A DNA stretch of 64,000 nt from Cryptomeria japonica. Lineage: Eukaryota; Streptophyta; Pinopsida; Cupressales; Cupressaceae. This document shows positions 34,016-46,434 of the stretch, in pieces (within the stretch, counting starts at the first letter, position 1; each line of letters begins with the position of its first letter). The stretch lies in NCBI RefSeq assembly GCF_030272615.1, contig NC_081406.1:470756400-470820399 (forward strand). The letters are read 5' to 3'. Made by a program: the position numbers and the translations under genes. The notes under the pieces were generated by a model, which was not told where the DNA came from, did no database searches, and saw only the letters and a list, made by a program, of their open reading frames with translations.

Positions 34016-37000
34016 TAGCGTAGGTTTTTTTTTGTTTGTGTTTTTGTGTGTGTGTTTTTTTTTTAAATATATATATATACACACAAATTTATATATATAT
34101 ATATATATATTTTAAGGAGTATTTTAGGATTAGGGTTAATATAGATTTACATATATATCTTTTTTTTTCCTTTAGCTTGCAGGAATTAATAAAATAATGG
34201 TAGCATAACAATAGTCATATGTTTCATTTCTTAGGTATGATTTATTTTAATATGCTGCATTAGGAATGATGACAGTATATAAAATAAACAGCATGTTAAA
34301 TATTTCATATAGTTCATTTCTTCATTAAAAATTAGGCATAAACCTATTTAGCATATATTAGATTTTATCTTTGTTTGTTATTAATATGGGGCATTAAATC
34401 TAACCATTTTCTTTCCATAATAAACACAACATTATGAAGGCAAAGCATTTTCTCAGGCTTGAGACATATTTTTCCTAAGAACTTTAAAACAGATTATTTA
34501 AAATTAACAGTTTTAAATAAATGTATTCCTTTTTCTTTTAAATATCTAGCTGCTAACTTTAGAGATAAACTATTACTCCTAGATTTATTTTCTGCAATAG
34601 TAAAAAGGAAAAAGAAAGATGATAGAATATAATAAATTAAAAACAACAACTATAATAGCCTAAAAAAAATCATTTAAAACATTAACCAAACAAAACCATT
34701 ATTCTTCAAATTTCTATTAAACCATATTTGCATTTGGACATAAATAAATGGGACTAAGAGAATTATTTCTAGCTCACTAACTTTAATGTTTTTGTACTCC
34801 ATTCCTTTCTATTATTTTCAATAAGCATAAAATGATAAAATGCCTTTCTTTATTTTCAAGAATCAAAGCAATAGATTTTACTCATACTATAGAAATTTAA
34901 CCCATAAATATATATTTTAATTTGCAATAACAACTTAACAAAATAATACTTTTCTTTAAAGAATACTTAGAATACCTTATTGTCAACTTTACAAATGGGT
35001 GAAATACCCAACTAGTCTCTCATTCCACTTAAATGAGGACTTAAATAGAATAAATATATTTATTTTTGCAGAACAAATACAACATAAAACTCTTCTTTTA
35101 CATTTCTACAATTGAAATAGAATATTACATCTATTCTTTTTCTGCAATTTAAATAAAATCAGCAACTCCTAACATTCCTTTTTTATTTTTTCTCTTTTCC
35201 AAGCAACCTATATACAAATCTTAAGGCTATGACCATGGAGAGCTCACCTCCCATCCTAGACTTACTAGATGCCACCCCTGAGCCTGGAGAACCAAGCCCT
35301 AGATGGGTTACACTCAAGCAAATACAAACAAGAAAGGGAAACCAAACTCAACAAACACTTTCCCATCCAAGGCTAAACTTCATCAAGAAATGTGATGTTT
35401 TACAAGGGTAGAAGTGGACCGAATACCTTGAGGAGAATTGCAAGAATGGTAGATCACAAGCCATCTCATGGCAACCAAAAATACAACATAAATCCATTAT
35501 CCCCACATCCTTATGCCCCCCAAGGCATACATTGCATACTTTCTCCCCTTATGACCCTTGAATGCATAAACAAGGCTATGTAGCAAGGGTCACATAAACA
35601 AACCCTTGAGATCACTCTCATAATGAGAGCCTCTCACTCTAAGGCTATCAAACTCCTTCCACCCCTAAGACCTTTCTACCCTAGGCCTTGTATACTCCCA
35701 AATCACAAGAAAATGCATAAAAAGAAATAAAAGGGAGATCACATAATATTTTCACAAAGGAAATACAAAGAAACAACATTTACATTCAAACATCCTTTTA
35801 AGAAACAAATTTACAACATGCAAGGAAGAAGATGGACCAACCTCCAATCTGCCCAAAGGTTTGCTAGAATCTAGTTGGGGAAGAGCAACCCAACTCCACA
35901 ATTCTTTCCTCCAATACTTAGCCAAAATTCTATCCTAAAACTGGTTTTCAAAGTTGCAAGATCTCCAAAGATGGAGAGTGGGTGATTACTCTCTAAGTCC
36001 CTAATCCTTGCCTAAGAAGGCTTCTCTCACTTTTCCCAACCCCTTGGATAGAGTAAGAGTTCCCATTGGCTAGTCTTCTGAACCTCTTACAGGTTACTAA
36101 AATTTGAAAGAGAAAAGGTAAGAGAAGGTGGGGAAGAGAAACTCACACAAGAAAGGAAGGTTATCTAACCTAGGAGGAACCTTCTAAGTTGGATTTTCGC
36201 TCATCTTGGGAAAACCAATTTTTGAGGTGACTAGACAGTCACATGGGAGTAGTCACATGCTTAAAAATACCCCTAACCCATAGGTATACCCTATGGACCT
36301 TTGGAAAAGCCCTTAAACTAACACTAGGAGTCCATTTGACCTCTTAGAAGCCCATCTGAAGTTAACCTGCGGGTCAAACTTGAGTTGACCACTCCCAAGA
36401 CTCTCTACCCAAGGCAAATTTGGGACCACACTCAATTATTTGAAAAGGGCTTTGGTTGAAACAATCTCCCTCCAAGAGACAAGTCAAAATTAAGACACTA
36501 AGCAACACATGTGTCAAGTGACACAATAAAATAAATTACATAATTACACATGGAAATGGAAATTGTCTCTTTTTGGATTTAAACAAATTAATAAATACAC
36601 TTTAACACACATGCAACATTTACTTTCATGAATAAAATACGATACATACGGGGTGTTGTCTCTCCAAATAGACAACCCCTGGTTTTTATGAACATACATA
36701 GGTCTAGGTTTGGTTCTCCATAATGTTTCCATGGTCACATGGATAATTTTCCCGTGCATCTCAATTACACATTAGTATTTCCCAATAGCCTCATATAATA
36801 TTAAACACATAAATAAGAATACACATCAAACACTCTGCATACAATTGACATTATGCAAATCAATATATCATATATCAAGGCAAATCCACATAAGCAATTA
36901 TCATAATCCTCATAATTTTGATCCATACATAAGATATGCATCCTATTTCTAGCATCATAATAAAGTCCTACAATTCCAATAATGACATACATCATCTCAA

Positions 37001-37195
37001 AGTTATCCTATTCTAGAATCATATAGAGTTCTATATCCATAATGCATAGAAATGAAGCATCAGTATACATCAATGTTATCCAAATTATGGAATCATATAA
37101 GTTCTAAATCTATAATGCATAAAAATAAAGTATCCATAATAGTCCCAGCATGAAAATCACTGAAATGCTAGAATGAGTCGGGTTAGGGCCTCACC

Positions 37196-37206
37196 CCCTC
37201 CCCCTT
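37196..37206 (-). other. Polypurine tract of unit C
   Basis: Minus-strand AAGGGGGAGGG directly precedes LTR C. Confidence 0.82.
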
Positions 37207-37530
37207 TAGGGATGAACTTCCTCCTGGATTTCATAAAAAAGGTGGGGGTACTGTGATCTCATACGGTCTGCATCCTCCTATGAAGCTATAACCTCATCAT
37301 AGCAATCCCACTGGACCCAAACTTGGTCTAGCTCTCGACCTCGAAGGGCCAGCGTCCGACGTGCCAAAATGTGAATGGGCTCCAAAGATAGCTGCCTGTC
37401 TGACTCCACCTGCAAGGCATCCCAATCTAAAATATGAGACTCATCATAGATATACTTCCTCAAAACTGATACATGAAACACATCATGGATGCATGACAGG
37501 CTAGGTGGCAATGCTTAACGATAGGCAACT
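37207..37530 (-). pseudogene. Unit C integrase C-terminus and chromodomain
   Basis: The frame 37278-37511 reads HDVFHVSVLRKYIYDESHIL (the integrase C-terminal GPY/F-type segment), then EPIHILARRTLALRGRELDQ and VWVQWDCYDEVIAS, the first strands of a Tekay chromodomain. A TAG then stands where the domain's conserved Trp is expected. The remainder (EDADRMRSQYPHLF) continues in the same frame to about 37220. The domain is therefore recognisable but truncated by one nonsense change. Confidence 0.8.
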
Positions 37531-38719
37531 GGACCTATCCTCTCAAGAATCTCAAATGGTCCTACAAAGCGAGGTGCAAGCGTAGAACCCTTTCCATAAC
37601 GGATTGGACTCTTATGTGATCTAACTGTCAAGAAGACTCTGTCTCCAACCAAGAAGCTATGATGTATCCTCTTTGCATCTGCATACTTCTTCTATCTATC
37701 CTATGCCTCTCTAAGCCGTTGCCTAATCAAATCCACCTGCTGGTCCATATCCCAAACTATCTCAGGACCAATAGCAACTATGTCCTCTATGCGGTCCCAA
37801 CTCAATGGTGTCCTACAAGGGCTGCTGTATAATGCTTGATAGGGTGGCATCTCCAAAGAAGTGTGATGCCCATTTTATAGGCAAAATCCACTAAGGGAAG
37901 GTACTCTTCCCATCTAGCATGATGATCCATGACTTACATGCGAAGCATATCCTCTAACACCTGGTTAACCCTCTCTGTCTGACCATCCATTTTCGGATGA
38001 TAAGTTGTACTGAAATTGAGCTTGATGCCCATAGTTGCCTGCAATGCCATCCAAAAGGAAGAAGTGAAGAGGGAATCCCTATCAAAAATAATCTTGCGTG
38101 GAATGCCATGAAGTCTGACAATGTCTCACAAGAACACTTGTACTACTTTTGGTGCTATGAAGGTAGTTTGAACTGGTGAGAAGTGGGCCACTTTGGTCAG
38201 CTTGTCAACTGTCACCAAGATGGCATCATGGCGATGGGATGACATGGGAAGACCAATGATTAAATCCATGGATATAGTATCCTACTTTCATTCTCGTATA
38301 GCATGAGACTGGAGCAACCCACCTGGATGGCAGTGCTTCACCTTTACTCTCTAACACTCAAGGCATCAGACTACTAACTTAGCAATAAGCTGCCGCATTC
38401 CTAGCCAATGATATAACTGTCTCAAGTCTACGTGCATCTTCTTAACTCTGGAATGTGCTACATAAGGAGCTCTATGAGCCTCCATGACAATGAACTCACA
38501 TAATCCCCCAGAAGAAGGTACATAGATGTGCCCGCTATGGTGTAATAGTCCATCGGACTCAAGGGAATAATCAACATACTTCCCCTCCAGGGTCTCCTTA
38601 GATCGTATCACCTGACAAATCTCTAAATACCATCCATTCTCTAGCAACTGCTGCAATATACGATCTCTCAAATCCGTGCCCATAGACATGGTGTATACCT
38701 CATGACGTCTCCTACTCAA
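37531..38719 (-). pseudogene. Unit C integrase
   Basis: It is colinear with the unit B integrase but more fragmented. The GQTERVNQVLED block (rc of 37961-37995) keeps the third catalytic Glu that unit B has lost. The zinc-binding region lies at 38366-38719 (LRQLYHWLGMRQLIAKLVV) and is cut by TGA at 38366-38368, the same codon that is TAA in unit B. The second Cys-side codon (CLEC followed by TAG) is also damaged. Confidence 0.82.
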
Positions 38720-39112
38720 GGCATCTGCAACTATGTTTTTCCCCTTGATGTATTGAACATCAAAATCATACTCGCATCAGAACTCCATCCATCTCCTCTG
38801 ATGTGCATTAAGATTAGGCTAAGTGAATATGTACTGAAAGCTTTGATGGTTTAAATGAAGCTCAAAATGATGACCCAAAAGGAAGTGTCTCCACCTCACA
38901 AGTGCATGCACTACTGCAGCAAGCTCAAGGTCATGAGTAGGGTAATTAAGCTCGTGAGTCTTAAGTTTCCTAGACTCAAAAGCTATAGCTCTACCATCCT
39001 GCATGAGGACTACTCCTAAACACTCTAGGGAAGCATCTGTGCAAACCATGAAGTCAGCCAAGGGATCTGGAACTACAAGGATAGGTGCGCTAGTAAGTGC
39101 CTTTTTGAGTTA
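38720..39112 (-). pseudogene. Unit C RNase H
   Basis: The frame 38819-39061 contains [19 protein letters not shown] with the first catalytic Asp intact and [19 protein letters not shown] with the Glu. The third site reads LHLNHQS, Asn for Asp. It ends at a TAG near 38819. Confidence 0.85.
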
Positions 39113-40150
39113 CTAAAAGGCCATCTCGCACTTCTCTATCCACTCGAATTTCTTCTCTTTACGCTGAAGAGAACTAATAGGGTGTGCGAATCTAGAGAAT
39201 TCCTCAACAAAGTGTCGGTAATAACCTGCTAAGCCCACGAAGCTCCTGACCTCTGTCACACTGGTTGGGACTAGCCAATCCATAATAGCTCTGATCTTTG
39301 ATGGGTCAACTAAGATCCCATCACCGGATATAACATGCCAAAGGTACTTGACCTTTGATTTAAAGAAAGCACACTTCGACAAACTTCCATACAACTGATT
39401 GTCCCTCAAACACTGCAAAATCTGCCTCAAGTGTTCCTCATGCTCCTTCTCATTCTGAGAATATATCAATGTCATTGAGGAACACAATCACAAAACGATC
39501 AAGGAATGTGTGGAATACCCCATTCATGAGGCTCATGAAAACCGCTGGAGCATTCATAAGACTGAATGGAACCACAGTGAACTCATAGTGACCATATCTA
39601 GTGCGAAATGTGGTCTTATGGATATCGCTCTCCACTATTCTCAACTGATGGTACCCTGACTTGAGATCTATTTTGGAAAATACCTTAGCACCATGAAGTT
39701 GGTCGAATAAATCATCGATCCTGGGTAAAGGGTATCGATTCTTGATGGTTACTTTGTTCAACTGATGGTAATCCATGCACAACCAAAGAGATCCGTCCTT
39801 CTTCTTCATGAAGATGATTGGTGCACCCCAAGGGGATACGCTAGGACAAATGTGGCCCTTCTCTAGAAGTTCCTCAAGTTGCATCTTGAGATCATTAAGC
39901 TCATTTGTGGTCATCCTATAAGGTGCTCTCAAAACTGGCTCAACTCCTGGTACAAGGTCTATATGAAAGTCAATCTCTCTACGAGGTGGCATACTGGGTA
40001 ACTCTGAAGGAAACACTTCTGAATAACCCTTAAGGATAGGATGGTCATCAATCGATGGTTCCTTTTCATCCACTTCTTCTCTATCACTAATGGTGATGGC
40101 AAATAACTGGCATCCCTTTCGCATGCTCCGCTTAAGCTGCATTGTGGAAA
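39113..40150 (-). pseudogene. Unit C reverse transcriptase
   Basis: The palm and fingers lie within the frame 39450-40496 ([56 protein letters not shown]). The active site is FLND, so one catalytic Asp is lost. The frame then shifts at the same place as in units A and B. The thumb continues in another frame at 39113-39487 and stops at 39113-39115, the same codon as in unit B. Confidence 0.88.
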
Positions 40151-40478
40151 TGATACGAAGAGACATGGGTTTCTGAATCCCAGTGATTACTATGGGAGAA
40201 CCATGATCATCCTCACACTTGATCTCTTTCAGGTGACAATCCATCTTGGCTCTATGGGCATAAAGCCAATCCATGCCAAGAACGATGCCATATGATCTGA
40301 GTGGTGTAACTCTAAGGTCTACTAAGGTGGTGGTATTACCAATGTAAAGCTGACGTCCTCTAACCTCTGATTCCACTGACACTCTAGCCCCTGAAGCTAA
40401 CTCCACTTCCCAATTGACACCTTGTCTAATTACCACTAGCCCGCAACTATCCACAACCAATGGAGATATAAAGGAGTC
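40151..40478 (-). pseudogene. Unit C aspartic protease, C-terminal part
   Basis: It begins at DSFISPLVV and runs through [14 protein letters not shown] to [11 protein letters not shown] in one frame that continues into RT. The copia insertion at 40484 separates it from the catalytic segment, now at 46261-46434. The first few residues of the open frame come from the copia LTR. Confidence 0.85.
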
Positions 40479-40483
40479 AATAG
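40479..40483. repeat. Target duplication AATAG, left copy
   Basis: aatag immediately precedes the copia LTR; the right copy is 46256-46260. The uninterrupted equivalent in unit B (gagtcaatagctc, about 31146) has a single copy. Confidence 0.95.
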
Positions 40484-41246
40484 TGAAAGGAAACACAGGT
40501 GCAGAAACAGCTTCCTACACTAATCTCTTGAGGAAAGTATTGTGCAAATTCTTTTAAATCCTTACAATTTTAGATTCATTAACTACTTTAACAAAGATAT
40601 TGCAGCCATATACCATGCATACAGAAAATAGAGAATGACACAATGATTTACCCTAGGGAAAACCTTTCGGTAAAAAACCCCAGCACTCCAAAACCTGCAC
40701 AATGTATTATCTTCAACACAAAGGTTACAACACACTTGCAATGCAAGTTCTTTCAAGAGACAATCGATACTTCAAGACAAAATCCAGTAGCACGATATCA
40801 TACCAACAATACACTCTTTTCGTATCCCAATCTGTGACCCTTCAAAAAACACTTTATGCGCTATCCTTTTTTTTTTTTTTTAGGGCAACTTCCAAAGATA
40901 GCCGTATTAGGGTTTTACCATTCTCCGAGAAAATAGGAACCCCACGATTGAGGAAGAGTGTACAGTACTCAACTTTATGAATTGCCACATGTCTTGCATG
41001 TCTTCACCCATCATTGAAATCTCCTAGAAATAGCTCTTACGTGTCATAGGAATCCGTCATAACCGTTTCAGCCATGATCTCCTTACACACAATTCAAGAT
41101 GCCGACACATCAAGTGGAGTGACACATCAACATGCCAACTAGACATGTACACTCACACTTAATTACATTATTTGAAAGAAGTACATTTTACAAAACAAAT
41201 AATAAGAATAGGAATTATCCAAGGTTGAGACACCTTATTCCTAACA
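40484..41246 (-). repeat. Copia 3' LTR
   Basis: The minus strand reads TGTTAGGAATAAGG ... CCTGTGTTTCCTTTCA. It is 763 bp and differs from the 5' LTR mainly by transitions plus one base in a T run at about 40867-40882. Confidence 0.95.
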
Positions 41247-41257
41247 TTCTCCCACTT
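41247..41257 (-). other. Copia polypurine tract
   Basis: Minus-strand AAGTGGGAGAA abuts the TGTTAGG start of the 3' LTR. Confidence 0.85.
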
Positions 41258-41296
41258 GTCGAACACCTTGTAAGAGCAATAGGATCATAACAGGAA

Positions 41297-41890
41297 CTAA
41301 CTGCTATAGGCCAAAAGGCCCATAGACTCCAAACACCATCTGAACTTCACAGTGCCCACTGGTTTCGTTAATGCATCTGCAACATTCCTCACAGTATCTA
41401 CCTTCTCCAAATTTACCTTTCCATCTTCCACCATAGCTCTCACAAAGTGAAACTGCACATCAATGTGCTTCGTTCTGGCATGGAAAGTTGGATTCTTCGC
41501 AAGGCAAATAGCGCTCTGACTGTCACACCAAATAGTAATCTGTTCTGCATCAACACCAACATCAGAACACAATCTCCTAAGCCAAATGGCTTCCTTACAA
41601 GCATGAGTAGCAGCCATGTACTCAGCTTCTGTAGTGGACAAAGCAACCACAGGTTGTCGCTTACTCATCCAACTAATGGCACCACCAAACATAGTGAACA
41701 CATAAGCACTGGTGGATCTCCTGCTGTTAATATCACCTGCCCAATCTGAATCCACAAACCCATGAATACAAACTGAATGCGGAGATCCAAAAGAGTTACC
41801 ATGGTAACATATGGAGTAATCTAATGTACCCCTCAAATATCTGAATACTCGCTTAACTGCATCCCAATGTACCCGTCCAGGGTTAGCCAT
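41297..41890 (-). pseudogene. Copia RNase H (after the frameshift)
   Basis: It encodes 197 residues, with HWDAVKRVFRYLRGTLDY at the RT/RNase H junction, then FVDSDWAGDINSRRSTSAYV (catalytic Asp), ALSTTEAEYMAATHACKEA (Glu), WCDSQSAICLAKN (Asp) and RNVADALTKPV near the C-terminus. All active-site acids are present. The frame overlaps the upstream RT frame by 58 bases in another register, so a one- or two-base indel near 41890 separates it from RT. A normal stop follows 50 bases before the 3' LTR. Confidence 0.92.
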
Positions 41891-43431
41891 AACCGACTCA
41901 GGACTCCCACTGCTTGGGCAATGTCTGGTCTAGTACAGACCATAGCATATATAAGACTACTAACTGCACTAGCATAAGGTATTCTACTCATGTCCTCCAC
42001 CTCACTAGGAGATTTTGGACAATCATCTACAGATAACTTTGTTCCCACTGAAACGGGAACACATAGTGGTCTACAATCTGCCATGCTGAACCTATCCAAC
42101 ACAGACTTCACATACTTACTCTGACTCAACCAAAGTTTTCTGTTAGACCTATCTCTACTGATTTCCATACCCAAAATGTACCTTGCTGCCCCAAGATCTT
42201 TCATCTCAAACTGTGCTGACAACTGAGATTTAAAATAAAAAATCATACCCTTACCCTTCCCAAATAGCAACATATCATCAACATATAATGCAACAATAAG
42301 AAGGTGATCATTTTCAACTCTGAAATAAACACAATGATCTGATTTTGATCTTACAAATCCAATTGACAACACAAAGGCATCAAACTTAAGGTACCACATC
42401 CTAGGAGATTGCTTCAAACCATATAGAGATTTCTTTAGTCTGCAAACTAAGGATTCTTTACCTTTAACAATGTAGTGCTCAGGCTGTGACATATAAATCT
42501 CTTCCTCCAAATCACCATGAAGGAAGGCTATCTTCACATCCATCTGTTCTATCTCTAAATCATATGATGCAGCAAGAGATAACAAAAATCTAATGGATGT
42601 CAACTTTGCAACAGGAGAGAATATTTCACCATAATCTATTCCCTCTACCCGTGAATACCCCTTTGCAACCAATCTAGCTTTGTACCTTTCAACACTGCCA
42701 TCTGCACAAAATTTCTTCTTGAACACCCATTTACAGCCAATAGATTTTCTCCCTTTAGGCAAAGGTACAAGGTCCCAAGTTTTGTTTTTCTCTAATGAAG
42801 CCATCTCATCATCCATAGCCTCAATCCAAGAACCTGCATCTTCCATGCCCAAAGCCTCTCTCACAGATCTAGGCTCATCAGTGTTAGTAATCAAAGTAAA
42901 AGCACAACTGGAATCTAACATAGAATAACCAAACCTTTCTGGTTGCTTTCTTTCTCTCGTGGATCTCCTCAAGGGATGAGGTTGAGGTTGTTCCTCCTCT
43001 TCTTCCGAACTATCAGAGCTGCTAGAGCTCTCCTTATCATTAGACCCAACATGGTCTCTCTGTTCAGTCTTCTCAGGGGTAGGAGGAAATTGAACAACAT
43101 CTTTTTCCTTTTCTTTTTCATCTGGTTGTAGCACAATAAGAGAAGATGTTAGCTCTCTGAAAATAACATTTCTACTATGCAACACCTTACTAGTCATAGG
43201 ATCCCAAAGCTTGTATCCTTTCACACCAACACTGTATCCGATAAAAATACATTTGACAGCTTTGTTTTCCAACTTAGACCTTTTCTCCTTTGGAATATGT
43301 GCATAAGCTTCACAACCAAAAACATGAAGATGACTTATTGAAGGCTTCTTACCAGACCACACCTCCATGGGTGTCTTACCAACAAGAGCTGATGTAGGAG
43401 ATCTATTAACCAGATAGCATGCAGTGGGCAC
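41833..43431 (-). pseudogene. Copia integrase C-terminus and reverse transcriptase
   Basis: It is in the same frame as the upstream gag-protease-integrase part, separated only by a TAG at 43441-43443, and opens here at a GTG that is not a real start. Residues 1-100 hold the end of integrase (ACYLVNRSPTSALVGKTPME, HVFGCEAYAHIPKEKRSKL). A Ser/Glu-rich linker spans about residues 130-150. RT follows (about 220-470): KWVFKKKFCADGSVERYKAR, EQMDVKIAFLHGDL (Asp 298) and YVDD at 383-386. All RT catalytic residues are intact. The last 15 or so residues are out of register because of the frameshift. Confidence 0.93.
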
Positions 43432-43440
43432 AGCTTCAGC

Positions 43441-45384
43441 CTAAAACCTTTGTTCTAAACCAGCTCCACTAAGCATACTCCTAGCCTTCTCCATCAGTGT
43501 CCTGTTCATTCTCTCTGCAACTCCATTTTGCTGCGGGGTGTAAGGAGTTGTCTTATGTCTCTCGATTCCTTGTTCTTTACAGAACTGTTCAAACTCTATG
43601 GAACAAAACTCACCACCATTATCAGTTCTCACACACTTGATTCTTTTACCAGTCTGATTCTCCACGAGAGCCTTAAATTCCTTGAACCGACTGAAAACCT
43701 GTGTCTTACTTTTCAGGAAGTATATCCAAGTCCTTCTACTATAATCATCTATAAAAGATACAAAATATACAGAACTGGAGATAGAAGGAACTTTTACAGG
43801 ACCAAATACATCAGAATGAATAAGATCCAAAAGTCTAGAAGACTTGTGAGAACTGGAGTAGAACTGAACACGATTTTGCTTACCATAAACACAGTGTTCA
43901 CAGAAATTGAATTCGAGATTACAATCATTTAGCCCCTCAACGATATTTTTAGTTTTCAAGGTCCTAAGACCCTTCTCACCAATGTGGCCAAATCTCATAT
44001 GCCACAACATTGTCTTTTCTACAGGAAGCTTGCCTTCCAAAGTGTTTGCACCCTTAGGTACACTTACTACACTGCCATCAGAACCCATTGCCACAGTCTT
44101 CTTTACTGCTCGTTCAGATGGTGGGGATGAAGTGATAGTCACTCTCTTCTTTGAAACAGAAGAAATATTGCACTGAGCAATGCATGCATCAAGCTGAAAC
44201 AAAGTACCTCTCCTAGTACCTTTAGCGAGCACCATAGAACCTCTCATCATCTTGCATCCATCTTTCAAAAAGACAACTTGCACACCTACATCATTCAGCA
44301 TACTTACAGATACTAGGTTTTGTGCCAAACCCGGAATGTGCATAACTCCATTGATTCCCTTTACTTGTCCATCACGAAATCTGATAGTGACCCTTCCGCG
44401 TCCAACTATCTTTAGGTGAGAATCATCACCCAAGTACACCTTTCCACCATCAAACTCTTCATATTTTGAGAACCAGTTTCGATGAGAGGTCATGTGAAAA
44501 GAAGCACCTGAGTCTACCAACCACACATCATCAGATGCATGGGCTGCCAAAGCTGCAATTAAAGCATCTCCATCTTCTTGAGATTTTTCGGAAGCTGAAT
44601 CTGAGCCTTTCTTCTTCTTCTTTGATTCTTTGCAGTCCCTCCGGAAGTGCCTAGATTTATCACAGTTCCAACATTTCGCCTTGGACTTTCCAGGAGTAGA
44701 ACTCCCACGGGATTTGAATCTGCCCTTCTTTGACTTATTGTCATTCTGCGTTCCTTTGTCGTTGGATCTCCCGCGAACAGCAAGGGCTTCCTTAGATGAA
44801 TCCGAAGTCTTTGTTCGCATCTCCTCAGATAGTAGCGAAGACACCACATCATCCATATGGAATGTGACTATAGTACTTCCGAGAGCCATCACAAGATGGT
44901 CCCACGAATCTGGCAAGGAACAAAGTAGGGTCATACATCGATCCTCCTCCTCGATCTTGGCACCAGATGATGCCAACTGTGCAATCAATAAATTGAATGC
45001 ATTGAGATGATCAGTTACGGATCCACCTTCCTCCATTCTTAAAGAATACAACTTCTTTCTCAAGAACAACTTATTCACCAGAGATTTGGCCTGATACACA
45101 GACCCAAGCCGTGTCCATAAAGAATTTGCAGTAGTCTCATCAAGAACATTCAGAAGAACGACATCTGCTAGACAGAGTCTGATGAGACCCCTAGCCTTCC
45201 GATCCTTGGTCTCCCAATCCGCTAGAGATATCGTTGTAGGTCTCACATCAAGTGAAGCAGCCTCCCATAGATCGCGGTCTTCAAGCATGTCTTCCATCTT
45301 GAGTTTCCACAACTCGAAATTAGTGCCATTAAATTTCTCCACCTCCACTCTACTGTATGAGGAACTTGCCATCTCAATATGCAA
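43441..45384 (-). pseudogene. Copia Gag, protease and integrase core
   Basis: 647 codons; the likely native start is the Met before ASSSYS (45370-45372), four codons inside. Gag (about 15-230) has FNGTNFELWKLKMEDML and the UBN2-type core. The zinc knuckle is C238-X2-C241-X4-H246-X4-C251. Protease has DSGASFH with D291. Integrase has HHCC (H462, H467, C495, C498) and D524, D588, E624, all intact. It ends at TAG (43441-43443), at a codon where this family commonly has Trp, in the middle of integrase. Apart from that stop this part could be functional. Confidence 0.93.
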
Positions 45385-45479
45385 ATAAGATTCAGAATGC
45401 TCTGCACAAAAAAACTCCCACTCAACTTGAGATTAGCTCAAAAAACCCTACCCAACAACTAGGATCAAAAGTTGATCAA

Positions 45480-45491
45480 GCTCTGATACCA
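45480..45491 (-). other. Copia primer binding site
   Basis: Minus-strand TGGTATCAGAGC is a perfect initiator-tRNA-Met match, two bases from the 5' LTR. Confidence 0.95.
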
Positions 45492-45493
45492 CT

Positions 45494-46255
45494 TGAAAGG
45501 AAACACAGGTGCGGAAACAACTTCCTACACTAATCTCTTGAGGAAAGTATTGTGCAAATTCTTTTAAATCCTTACAATTTCAGATTCATTAACTACTTTA
45601 ACAAAGATATTGCAGCCATATACCATGCATACAGAAAATAGAGAATGACACAATGATTTACCCTGGGGAAAACCTTTCGGTAAAAAACCCCAGCACTCCA
45701 AAACCTGCACAATGTATTATCTTCAACACAAAGGTTACCACACACTTGCAATGCAAGTTCTTTCAGGAGACAATCGATACTTCAAGACAAAATCCAGTAG
45801 CACAATATCATACCAACAATACACTATTTTCGTATCCCAATTTGTGACCCTTCAAAAAACACTTTATGCGCTATCTTTTTTTTTTTTTTTAGGGCAACTT
45901 CCAAAGATAGCCGTATTAGGGTTTTACCATTCTCCAAGAAAATAGGAACCCCATGATTGAGGAAGAGTGTACAGTACTCAACTTTATCAGTTGCCACATG
46001 TCTTGCATGTCTTCACCCGTCATTGAAATCTCCTAGAAATAGCTCTTACATGTCATAGGAATCTGTCATAACCGTTTCAGCCATGATCTCCTTACACACA
46101 ATTCAAGATGCCGACACATCAAGTGGAGTGACACATCAACATGCCAACTAGACATGTACACTCACACTTAATTACATTATTTGCAAGAAATACATTTTAC
46201 AAAACAAATAATAAGAATAGGAATTATCCAAGGTTGAGACACCTTATTCCTAACA
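45494..46255 (-). repeat. Copia 5' LTR
   Basis: 762 bp with the same termini as the 3' LTR. It should contain the element promoter, but I could not place a convincing TATA box. Confidence 0.95.
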
Positions 46256-46260
46256 AATAG
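46256..46260. repeat. Target duplication AATAG, right copy
   Basis: aatag follows the LTR end and continues into ctcccaaatcaaac, the resumed protease sequence of Tekay unit C. Confidence 0.95.
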
Positions 46261-46434
46261 CTCCCAAATCAAACAATATAGATACACTACTACCACTGAT
46301 CATACCTGCAACCTCAATAATTGTGGCTTGGTGCTCTGCCTGGCGGTTGTCAACCATTGCAAAGACGCTATGGGACTTGCCCATATCGCCAACTATAGGC
46401 TCTGATGCTACCATTCTCTGACTACCTGCCATCT
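46261..46434 (-). pseudogene. Unit C aspartic protease, N-terminal part
   Basis: It encodes MAGSQRMVASEPIVGDMG ... VSILFDLGAI, so the catalytic DSG of unit A reads DLG here. The copia insertion follows directly and cuts the protease just after its active site. Upstream it joins the Gag knuckle after a stop. Confidence 0.85.

Larger units (their letters stand above)
32815..37195 (-). repeat. LTR C, complete, 4.38 kb
   Basis: It begins tgtcatgcccaaac after the primer site and ends gggcctcacc before the polypurine tract; the last base of the expected CACA end is changed. It is colinear with LTR B except for the minisatellite, TA runs and scattered small indels. No gene lies inside. Confidence 0.9.
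40484..46255 (-). mobile_element. Layer 4: Ty1/copia retrotransposon, near complete (5772 bp)
   Basis: LTRs are 40484-41246 and 45494-46255. Primer binding site, gag, protease, integrase, RT, RNase H and polypurine tract follow in copia order on the minus strand. Perfect AATAG target duplications flank it. The coding region is one long frame with a single nonsense codon and a single frameshift. By eye the LTRs differ at about 20 sites in 762, which makes this the youngest insertion in the window. The Gag and integrase style resembles the Tork/Tnt1-like branch, but the branch is not proven. Confidence 0.95.

Noticed and set aside
33722-34115. Frames of 100-120 codons with poly-Ile/Tyr and Arg/Pro-rich stretches on both strands
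   Set aside because: They are translations of the (TA)n microsatellite and the GC-rich minisatellite; the same occurs at 20162-20552 and 24267-24642.
42680-45388. Several plus-strand frames of 60-134 codons
   Set aside because: They are antisense shadows of the copia gag-pol frame on the minus strand.
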